From positions 3,720,001-3,784,000 of the forward strand of contig OZ220748.1 in NCBI GenBank assembly GCA_965117035.1: a stretch of DNA of 64,000 bases. Direction: 5' to 3'. Below the pieces are notes generated by a model. It ran no database searches, was not told where the DNA came from, and saw only the letters and a list, made by a program, of their open reading frames with translations. A program made the position numbers and the translations under genes. Numbering within the stretch: the stretch's first letter is position 1; the number at the start of each line of letters is the position of its first letter. The DNA is from CAZENU01 sp965117035. GTDB taxonomy: Bacteria > Chloroflexota > Dehalococcoidia > Lucifugimonadales > CAZENU01. This document shows positions 58,801 to 64,000 of the stretch, piece after piece.

Positions 58801-59141
58801 CTCACAGAGCGGATGGCAACGGAGTCACGCTTCACCCATTCGGCGCAACGTTTCGCCAGGTATTTTTGAAGCATCGTGTGATTCGGCGTCAGGCCCTTCT
58901 CGGTGACAGTGAAGGATTTCGGGTCTTTGGCCCCGGGGTCTAGGTCCTCGACCGAGGCGGGGTCCCCGAAGAGAAATCGCACCCTGTCGATGCTGTCAAG
59001 CTCGTCCATCAGCAACTCGTAGCCATAGATGCTGAAGTAGGCCGACACGAAGTCAAAGGCTTCGGAGACGCCGAGGCTCCGCCGCAGGTTGTCTGCCACG
59101 GTCTCCTGCTCGTTGTCGATGATATGGCGACTGGTGCTCAA
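55851..59141 (-). CDS. PLD-domain SNF2-type helicase of defence operon
   Basis: 1096 residues from TTG 59141, chosen because it overlaps the AbiEii stop (TTGA) and has GGAGAGG eight bases upstream; an ATG at 59171 adds ten residues. The N-terminal phospholipase D-like domain carries FLHGKMYLAGSDGVVTDAVV and GSSNFTKSGLGG near 122-145. Walker A is CILADSVGLGKTYTALAVIK near 272, the DESH box is YDLVVIDESHNFRN near 360, and motif VI is RLIQRFGRIDRIGSRNP near 809. This architecture is known from anti-phage restriction-like systems that pair with methyltransferases. It probably acts with the downstream methyltransferase. Confidence 0.85.
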   Translation of the reverse strand: MSTSRHIIDNEQETVADNLRRSLGVSEAFDFVSAYFSIYGYELLMDELDSIDRVRFLFGDPASVEDLDPGAKDPKSFTVTEKGLTPNHTMLQKYLAKRCAEWVKRDSVAIRSVSQSNFLHGKMYLAGSDGVVTDAVVGSSNFTKSGLGGSDRSNLEINLAVNDIAILAELRGWFDLLWKNAQRTEDVKQKVLDALARVGKDHAPEVVYYKTLYELFRREIEARISGDADLVATGFYDSQVWNALYEFQKDGAKGAIAKLTQHNGCILADSVGLGKTYTALAVIKYFEQRNERVLVLCPRKLYENWALYQASNGHIQNPFPQDRFSYTLLAHSDLSRDSGRSGSVDLANLNWGNYDLVVIDESHNFRNSDGQRYQKLLKEIIAAGTHTKVLMLSATPVNTSLIDLRNQVYLMTEGREDDFRESLGVGNVGNMMAAAQKQFKEWESDKKKGQRDKSALLEKLGADFLRLLGGVSIARSRRHIEESYSAEIERIGQFPTHAAPVNSYPPTDLNGALSYKQLADSIEKFKLSVYQPSNYVTDPLRLAELEQIRKAQNFNQQDSERFLVGMMRTNFLKRLESSAHSLTLTLQRTIGKIDSLVEKIERYQDRGRDGIELTGVDVEPDDDEDDEEFFVNRGLRPYRLSELDLPGWLDDLREDRATLNGVLDQVAAITSERDGKLKEIKEAIRQKATHPTADNAGAKNRKLLVFTTFKDTALYLYENLSELADELDINMAMVAGDETRASVGRNAFNDILTNFAPTARNRGESDEPSIDLLIATDCISEGQNLQDCDTVLNYDIHWNPVRLIQRFGRIDRIGSRNPSVHMLNYWPTEDMEKYLKLETRVQARMALADIAATGSEDPFTDEDAQEGAQLELRFRDEQLLKLREEILDMDELADGPVMSDFTLDHFLAQLLRYLEKNRDMLEELPYGIYAVTEDKSAAIQPGTVFFLRQQNAAAGSSRQRVASPVHPYYAVYIQDNGTIRFGCANARQALGVFEAAASGKTEPITILCDQFDRLTDFGKAMGHYDGLLNSVIAHIRQAHSDVQTRNLRPGGARDFRFTPASETPRSAADFELVTWLVVMDDKAAVPLTADGSPAAP

Positions 59142-60151
59142 CTGTTGGCCCTCTCCTGGAGCTCGGCGCATCTTTCCATCACGTCCTCGAACCGCTCCTC
59201 ATCGTCGAGGAGCATCCCGTCGCTGAGCATCCTTCCGTAGTCATCAGCCAGAGATTCATAGAATGAGCCTTCAGGTACCAACTGCAAGTCGCCGGAGACG
59301 GCGGCCTCATAGCTTATCCAGTTTCCGGCGGTGTCTTTCTCTCGAAAGAACATCGCCTTGTGCCGTGCCACCGACAGGGCCAGCTTCCGGTCTGCGAGTG
59401 CTCTCTCGGCGAAGCCCGCGTCGTCCAAACGAACGAGATCGTGCCAATGTCGAGAGAGCCGTTCACCCCGGCTACGCTGCTGGCGGCAGAAGACGTGAAC
59501 TGCGGTTGCCTTCTCCCAAAATGTGCGCTCGGGCTGCATCACGAGGGGCCGAGCGGTAGGGAAAGCAACCTCAGGTAGATAGGCTGCCGCGTCGCACTCG
59601 ACAAGGCGCTCTTCACGCGGCTCTCCGGTCGACCGTGCTCCGAATTCCACAGCCACCTCCGGCATGACGAAATCCTGGTACGGGAACAGAGGCTCATAAC
59701 CGATGAGTAGTCTGTCACCATTGGCATGTACCCGTACCGGCGGTTGCGATCCCGACAGGCTATACTCGACGACAGCTAACGCATGAGTCTCCACCCACTC
59801 TGCCAGCCGCCGCCTGACCTCCCTAGTCCAATTGCGCTCCTGGCTGCGACTGCCGGGCAGCGGATCGCCCTGGGAGCTCCCCACAAGGTCGGGAGCTATG
59901 GCCCTGATGTCATACGTGACGTCCAAGTCTTCCGAGAACCGACGAATAGCCTGATACGCCTTGGCCAAAGACGTACCGCCTTTGAAAGTCAGATTCCCTG
60001 CAAATGGACTCTCTGCGAGGGCGCGCAACGTATGCACGACCCATGTGTCCTTCTCCAGGATATGCCCACGTCTTCCGCTGAGGTTGGCGGCTACTTCCAA
60101 AGCTTCCCTCCGCTCTTCTGAAGAGAGGGACTCAAAGGACACCTCAGCCAT
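59138..60151 (-). CDS. AbiEii-type nucleotidyltransferase toxin
   Basis: 337 residues from ATG 60151. The nucleotidyltransferase motif NLTFKGGTSLAKAY (54-66) and RRFSEDLDVTYD (70-81) are the AbiEii/DUF1814 signature. PERTFWEKATAVHVF near 215-230 and SRHWHDLVRL follow as in the family. The family transfers nucleotides to host RNA and causes growth arrest. The start overlaps the antitoxin gene by eight bases, and the stop overlaps the helicase start, tying the toxin pair to the restriction-like genes. Confidence 0.87.
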   Translation of the reverse strand: MAEVSFESLSSEERREALEVAANLSGRRGHILEKDTWVVHTLRALAESPFAGNLTFKGGTSLAKAYQAIRRFSEDLDVTYDIRAIAPDLVGSSQGDPLPGSRSQERNWTREVRRRLAEWVETHALAVVEYSLSGSQPPVRVHANGDRLLIGYEPLFPYQDFVMPEVAVEFGARSTGEPREERLVECDAAAYLPEVAFPTARPLVMQPERTFWEKATAVHVFCRQQRSRGERLSRHWHDLVRLDDAGFAERALADRKLALSVARHKAMFFREKDTAGNWISYEAAVSGDLQLVPEGSFYESLADDYGRMLSDGMLLDDEERFEDVMERCAELQERANS

Positions 60152-60740
60152 TGGCAACCATCGCGCTTACGGGTTCTGCCATCCACGCAGGCATCACGGC
60201 TCGTGACGCGGCCAACTCGTCGAGGTCATCGGCAGAGAGCTTGCTACGAACCGCGGCCAACCCCTCCTCGACTTCCTTGGGACCCAGCCATGCCAATGCG
60301 CGAACCACTTCGCCCGCCGGACGACGCGGCGCCGCCAACTGCCAACGCGGAGCATGGCGTAGTTCCACCGTCAACCCGCCGAGCTTCAGATTACGGTCGG
60401 GCCCGGAGGTCAGGTAGACGGATCGTATGGGCACTTGCGTTGTGAGTCCAAGTGCGTTCGCTGCCATCCCGCCACAAGGTACAATCGTCTCACCCCAGAG
60501 CGTAGACAGGGAACTAAGCACCTTCTCGACTGAGGGTGGACGAGGGCCGAACCGGGTCTGGATGGGCCGGACGTAGACGCCCTGGCAGACCCGCATGAGT
60601 TCCCCCTTGCGGGCAAGCCGAGAAAGCGCTTGGTCCACGGCTGCCCTACTGCCCAAGTGCAACAAGGCGCTTGGGCACAGCAGAGCACCCTCTGGCGACT
60701 CAGCAGCGTGGCTCTTGATCTGCGATGGGAGACTTGGCAT
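60144..60740 (-). CDS. AbiEi-type (DUF6088) antitoxin
   Basis: 198 residues. The N-terminal winged helix is LCPSALLHLGSRAAVDQALS and RLARKGELMRVCQGVYVRP. The C-terminal domain reads VPCGGMAANALGLTTQVPIR and SVYLTSGPDRNLKLGGLTVE, typical of AbiEi antitoxins, which neutralise AbiEii and repress their own promoter. It is the first gene of the four-gene defence operon. Confidence 0.83.
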   Translation of the reverse strand: MPSLPSQIKSHAAESPEGALLCPSALLHLGSRAAVDQALSRLARKGELMRVCQGVYVRPIQTRFGPRPPSVEKVLSSLSTLWGETIVPCGGMAANALGLTTQVPIRSVYLTSGPDRNLKLGGLTVELRHAPRWQLAAPRRPAGEVVRALAWLGPKEVEEGLAAVRSKLSADDLDELAASRAVMPAWMAEPVSAMVANG

Positions 60741-60769
60741 GTAGGTCGTGTCCTTGATAAGATGTCAGA

Positions 60770-60798
60770 AATGTAGCATAATGGCTGACCATATTCAA
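60770..60798 (-). promoter_or_regulatory. Promoter of the AbiE-helicase-methyltransferase operon
   Basis: On the minus strand TTGAAT (60793-60798) and TACATT (60770-60775) are separated by 17 bases. The spacer contains ATGG-TCAG-CCAT, a small palindrome that could be the antitoxin operator. AAGGAC precedes ATG 60740. Confidence 0.55.
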
Positions 60799-60983
60799 GG
60801 TAGACCAATCGAGAAGTAGAGTTGCCCGGATGGGTTCACGGTCGAGCCGGATGCGATTGGCGGACTGTCTCCCCAATGTCATTCTTGATTTATGGGCTAG
60901 GCAGAGACCGTGAGAGGTTCACGGTGCCCCTAGGTGGGCCACCATAGCCGGGCCGAGGGCTTCTGAGGGTGACTGGTTGCCGT

Positions 60984-61073
60984 CCAGCCACATCTCGAAG
61001 ACGGTGCCATCTACCGTCCCCTCAGGCCCACCACCGTGCACTGAAACAAGTACCATCTTCGAGATGTGGCTGG
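60984..61073. repeat. 18-bp perfect inverted repeat with 54-bp loop
   Basis: CCAGCCACATCTCGAAGA (60984-61001) and TCTTCGAGATGTGGCTGG (61056-61073) are exact inverted copies. An inner ACGGT/ACCGT pair extends the fold. It lies in the gene-poor stretch 60800-61100 next to gene relics. It may be the end of a mobile element, an attC-like site or an RNA hairpin. Apart from a 45-codon frame across it, nothing coding is seen. Confidence 0.6.
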
Positions 61074-61099
61074 GAGGCCTAGGGCGGCCCGAACGATAG

Positions 61100-61295
61100 G
61101 TTCGAGGCTTCTCGAGTGGACATGGTGGCGGCCAGGCGATATATGGAGGCCACGGCGTCCATCCTGCGTAGGAGCAGCGTCAGTCACTCCCTGGACATGG
61201 GGTAGGCCCGCACGAAGTCCGAGGACGTGTCGAAGCGGAGGACCCACGCGGCTTCTTCGATGCCCTAGGCCGTCAGGTGGTACCTCTGGCTGGCT
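61100..61295 (-). pseudogene. Relic of a replication-relaxation gene
   Basis: Read on the minus strand from about 61288: QRYHLTA-stop-GIEEAAWVL, RFDTSSDFVRAYPMSRE-stop-L, TLLLRRMDAVASIYRLAAT. This aligns with RRFYLTTEGLGRLAEEL, LLLRSFPISAQWRRSL and MERLDAIPAVYRLAS of the 10446-12098 protein. The stops fall where the intact gene has Glu (TAG) and Trp (TGA). It is a fragment of a homologous gene from another element, now joined to the truncated fpg. Confidence 0.65.
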
Positions 61296-61533
61296 GGCCA
61301 GTCAGCATCGGAAAGATGACGAGCGCCATTCCGTCGGAGAGCGTCAAAGTGACGCTCTTGCCGTACCGGGACACGTTCGTGAAAGAGCGCCCCTCAATGT
61401 CCCCGGCCACGTCAATCTCGGATAGCGTCCGAAACACCGTTGGGCGGACGACGCGGGCAGAGACCACGGAAGCGCCCACCGCGTGGCGCTCCAGCACCTC
61501 GCGGACAATGGTGAGTTCCGGCGCCTCCGGCAT
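61273..61533 (-). pseudogene. Truncated Fpg/MutM-like DNA glycosylase
   Basis: 86 codons beginning MPEAPELTIVREVLERHAVG, the Fpg/Nei start in which Pro1 (after Met removal) and the following Glu are catalytic. RYGKSVTLTLSDGMALVIFP and MLTGQ match the family to about residue 80. Intact proteins are about 270-300 residues with a C-terminal zinc finger, all missing here. After MLTGQ the sequence runs into the replication-relaxation relic. It is probably non-functional. Confidence 0.7.
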
Positions 61534-61563
61534 GGGTTTCGTCCCGCCTGGTTTCTTACTTGG

Positions 61564-62598
61564 CTACGAACGTATTTGAAAACGGGGCACCCGACCAATA
61601 CCCAACCAACATCTCAGTCTCTCTGCAATCTCAAGCCCGCCCACCATTCCGGCCGCTGGTAATGCAACCTCAATCATGAAGCTGAGCGGTGCCGAGAGCA
61701 CATTCTCCGTGGAACCGCCTTGGTTCCCGAGTACTCCCAAGTTGATGAATATCCATAGCAACGCGAAGCCGGCAATGAACACGCAGAATATCAGCACTAT
61801 CTCGATGGCGTACTTTAAGACCGGCAAATGTAATGAAGCCCATGATGCCCCCGTCACTGCCAACCAAACTACGATTAGTGTCCAGAAGCGCCAATCCTCA
61901 CTTTCGTCCAGGGCATCCACGGCAAGCGCCAGCACGATGGCCGTGTATATGAATAGAAACGTGCCGACGAGAGTGCGCTTCCAATTCGACACTACCCAGG
62001 GAATCACCCAACGTACAAAGCCAGCGAGAGAGAGTAGTACTACCCATACGTACACCGGCTCAGACGTGTCCGCATCGTCGACGTAGAATGCCCATAGCAG
62101 GAGAGCTAACCCGGCAAACACCAATCCGCCCCCTGCGACATCGAGCGCAGTTTTCTTCCAAGAGCTCTCGCGCGTTGCCTCTGGAGGGTCTTCTTTAGAT
62201 GAGACGAACGATATGCCAGATATGACGAATAGTGCGCCCAAGATCAGGATCACTCCAGCGGTCCACCAGCGATACACATCGTCGCTAGGCTCCGGCGCAA
62301 GTACGAAGGAAACCCATAGCGCCCATGCGACGAAGAGGGCCCCAAGCACAGTCGCGACAAAGACCAACCCGTGGAATAGTCGGGGGTGAATCCTTGATTC
62401 AGGTGGCTCTACAGCTACAGAGGCAAGTATCGGCAGCACGGCGAGACCAGGCAGCGCCCACCAGAAGACCCACCGGGTTACTCCTTCGCCGATATCGACA
62501 TCTTGCACGTAGTGACCCCACAGGATAAAGCCAAAGCCTATGATCAGATAGGGGATCAGGAGCACCAAGCCTGCCTTCTTCAGTCTGTCTCGCGTCAC
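61564..62598 (-). CDS. Polytopic membrane protein
   Basis: 344 residues from GTG 62598, AGGAG eight bases upstream. About nine or ten hydrophobic segments (e.g. GLVLLIPYLIIGFGFILWGH, VFVATVLGALFVAWALWVSF, EIVLIFCVFIAGFALLWIFI) separated by short acidic loops. No family recognised. The start overlaps the preceding small gene by four bases (GTGA). Confidence 0.65.
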   Translation of the reverse strand: MTRDRLKKAGLVLLIPYLIIGFGFILWGHYVQDVDIGEGVTRWVFWWALPGLAVLPILASVAVEPPESRIHPRLFHGLVFVATVLGALFVAWALWVSFVLAPEPSDDVYRWWTAGVILILGALFVISGISFVSSKEDPPEATRESSWKKTALDVAGGGLVFAGLALLLWAFYVDDADTSEPVYVWVVLLSLAGFVRWVIPWVVSNWKRTLVGTFLFIYTAIVLALAVDALDESEDWRFWTLIVVWLAVTGASWASLHLPVLKYAIEIVLIFCVFIAGFALLWIFINLGVLGNQGGSTENVLSAPLSFMIEVALPAAGMVGGLEIAERLRCWLGIGRVPRFQIRS

Positions 62599-62798
62599 TT
62601 GCGCATCTCCTCACACCTTCCGAACGCGGTTCGACAGTATAGAGTGTAACGCCATGGCGTGGCTGGCCCCATCGGTGATTCGGTTGGCCTGGGCTCGGGG
62701 GGTTCGATAGTTCCCGCGTTCGTGGAAATGACGAGCGGTTCCGTCTCCCGGCTACGCCCCTGGGCGGCCGCTGCTTTGTCAGTATCTGGTTGGGACAC
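62595..62798 (-). CDS. Small hypothetical protein
   Basis: 67 residues from GTG 62798, with AAAGGAG six bases upstream. Polar and proline-rich (MSQPDTDKAAAAQGRSRETE, TIEPPEPRPTESPMGPATPW). The good ribosome-binding site and the four-base overlap with the membrane-protein gene support it. TTGACA on the minus strand at 62957-62962 is a possible -35 for this pair. The 227 bases between 62798 and 63026 show nothing else. Confidence 0.45.
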   Translation of the reverse strand: MSQPDTDKAAAAQGRSRETEPLVISTNAGTIEPPEPRPTESPMGPATPWRYTLYCRTAFGRCEEMRK

Positions 62799-63025
62799 TT
62801 CTGCTCCTTTCCCGGGGCACTCTACCCTCAGTCAGGGAGCTCACACCACCTCAAATCTCTCGGGTTTTCCTATCCCCTCGGGTGTCCCATTATCGCTGAC
62901 GGTCTACAGATTGACTACAGGTCCAGAACGAGGGTAAGTGTGAAAGTTCTTGATTTTGTCAAGTCTGGTGGGTTGTCTCGTTCAGTTGACAGAGCCGACT
63001 ACCGGATGCCCTATGAGTTCTTCGG

Positions 63026-63394
63026 TCAACGCTGGTCGCGTGCTTGCCCACGGCGAGCTTCTGCGGCAGGCCTGGTTCTCGGCGCACTTCGGCCGCCCTG
63101 CCCTGCGCTGTGCTGGTCCCCCATTGCCATTACCCTTTCATGCCGCTGGTCTAGCATGCGCACCAGGACAAAAGTCAGTGCCGCGATCTGTCCTATGATG
63201 ACTGGGGCTGACAAGGCTACCAGTGTCCAGGGGTGATCGGCCAGCCCAAAGAACAGGGAGACTACTATCAGGATAAGCGGGGGGCCTCCCACGAGTCCCG
63301 CTATCAGGACGCCGACTTGGCCGGCACCGCTGACGCGCCATCCCTCCCTGGTCTGTTCGATTTGCAGGGAGTCGCCTTTACTCTGCTTGCTCAC
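63026..63394 (-). CDS. Small two-helix membrane protein
   Basis: 122 residues from GTG 63394 with GGAGG nine bases upstream; a longer frame to 63466 is Gly/Ser-rich and less likely. Two hydrophobic helices (VGVLIAGLVGGPPLILIVVS; LVALSAPVIIGQIAALTFVL) are followed by a basic, polar tail. It lies 135 bases downstream of the CD-NTase-like gene on the same strand. Small two-helix membrane proteins serve as effectors in some CBASS systems; that link is inferred from context only. Confidence 0.5.
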   Translation of the reverse strand: MSKQSKGDSLQIEQTREGWRVSGAGQVGVLIAGLVGGPPLILIVVSLFFGLADHPWTLVALSAPVIIGQIAALTFVLVRMLDQRHERVMAMGDQHSAGQGGRSAPRTRPAAEARRGQARDQR

Positions 63395-63529
63395 GGCGCT
63401 TGGACCTCCTGAAGCACTTGAACCTCCCGACCCGGGGTCGACGGCAAGGCGCCGGGCTGCTTCCACCGTCTCGATGCCTTCACAGTACCTGTAGGCGGTG
63501 TCCTAGACATTTGGGGTTATAGCCCGCAC

Positions 63530-64000
63530 TCAATCAATCCGCTGCGGGAATCTTGTCCTGAACAGGCTTTGCCACAATCCAATCGACCGGTCTTCGTCCC
63601 ATTCGCGGCGCGCTGCCTCTGCGATTCCAGCTGCCTCCGTGAGCTTGGTCTTGAGTGCTTCGATGTGGTAATCGTCGCAGTCTCTCAACAGGTTCTCGTT
63701 CTGGAGCGAGGGGTTCATTGTCCGTGGAGCCGAGTATGAGAACATGTGGTTGTTGGAGAGTTGCCGAAGAACACCGGACACCGCATCGGCATCTGAGCTC
63801 GATAGCAAGATGGGCCAAGCCTGAGCAATCATCACTTCCAGCGCGACTGAGGGTAGCCGGGCCCTTTTGGGCAGCGCCTGGTTACGCCAGTGCTTCAGCA
63901 TCTTGGCGACCCGAACGAACCGGCCGTCGGTGCGAGAATTCTGCCGGCGATACCATTCCTCAAGCCCCTTCGGATTGGTCGCCTCCCAGCCGTTGACGGT
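63530..64000 (-). CDS. CD-NTase-like protein, 3' part (5' end beyond window)
   Basis: 157 codons open at the right edge. NGWEATNPKGLEEWYRR, DGRFVRVAKMLKHWRNQ and SVALEVMIAQAWPILLSS resemble the C-terminal helical half of CD-NTases (DncV/cGAS-like cyclases), where a post-catalytic domain has the pattern G-R-F-V-R-x3-L-K-x-W. The catalytic GSxxxGT and Asp pair would lie outside the window and cannot be checked. NENLLRDCDDYHIEALKTKL follows. If correct, this is the cyclase of a CBASS-type defence system. Confidence 0.5.
   Translation of the reverse strand, partial: TVNGWEATNPKGLEEWYRRQNSRTDGRFVRVAKMLKHWRNQALPKRARLPSVALEVMIAQAWPILLSSSDADAVSGVLRQLSNNHMFSYSAPRTMNPSLQNENLLRDCDDYHIEALKTKLTEAAGIAEAARREWDEDRSIGLWQSLFRTRFPQRID

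Noticed and set aside
61273..61533. Functional Fpg/MutM
   Set aside because: Only the first roughly 80 residues remain; the DNA-binding and zinc-finger parts are missing and relic sequence follows.
62790..63236. 148-residue plus-strand ORF
   Set aside because: No ribosome-binding site or family; it overlaps the minus-strand membrane-protein gene, which has a good start and clear helices.
7402..64000. Second copy of the tRNA-Ala 3' end as the right attachment site
   Set aside because: I looked for TTCGAGTCCCC and CAGCTCCACCA and saw none, so the right boundary of the element is left open.

Overview
The window is GC-rich bacterial DNA built around a large integrated mobile element with an attached variable/defence region. 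The organism cannot be named from the sequence. The conjugation genes are the reduced set (PrgI/VirB3, VirB4, VirB6, VirD4 and pilins, with no VirB7/9/10) usual in bacteria with one membrane. Chloroflexota is my best guess from overall gene content, but that is inference.

1-7325, probable chromosome: the 5' part of a secreted RCC1-repeat protein (minus strand), a repeat-rich gap, an SplB/Rv2578c-like radical SAM protein, an Ldh-family oxidoreductase and three consecutive AIM24-family genes.

7326-about 42000, integrative conjugative element: tRNA-Ala(GGC) carries the junction. A large serine recombinase is convergent with the tRNA and its reading frame runs through it. Minus-strand genes follow: small DNA-binding proteins, a replication-relaxation protein, VirD4-like and VirB4-like ATPases, pilin-like proteins, a PrgI fusion, a VirB6-like protein and an exported protein. 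A divergent control region (21149-21598) separates these from a long plus-strand gene string: a DNA-binding protein, zinc-finger proteins, DnaG-like primase, RAD52-type annealing protein, DUF7007, a TSCPD protein, Cas4/RecB-like exonuclease, SSB, RadC, a DUF6094 methyltransferase-like protein, an SNF2-type helicase, and a PRTRC cassette (ubiquitin-like protein C, a protein in the F position, E2-like B, JAB peptidase A, ThiF E1) followed by DUF2958. Many gaps in this string hold a GC-rich stem-loop followed by a fresh ribosome-binding site.

40966-48243: an orphan phosphoribosyltransferase, an HTH protein, a repeat-rich secreted surface protein with an 11-G tract upstream, and a divergent histidine kinase fused to a response regulator with DNA-binding domain.

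48340-60740, lower-GC defence island: a three-gene zinc-ribbon/lipoprotein/HNH string; a tyrosine recombinase; and a minus-strand operon AbiEi - AbiEii - PLD/SNF2 helicase - Eco57I-like methyltransferase. The methyltransferase 3' end faces a second, convergent, start-less copy of its specificity region. A 27-bp perfect inverted repeat lies in the same reading frame in both copies, so one inversion would give an intact gene with a different C-terminus. The recombinase lies next to it. This is the most interesting feature of the window.

60741-64000: a relic of a second replication-relaxation gene with two in-frame stops, joined to a truncated Fpg/MutM gene; membrane proteins; and at the right edge the 3' part of a probable CD-NTase (CBASS-type cyclase) with a small two-helix membrane protein. 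I did not find the right-hand attachment site of the element.
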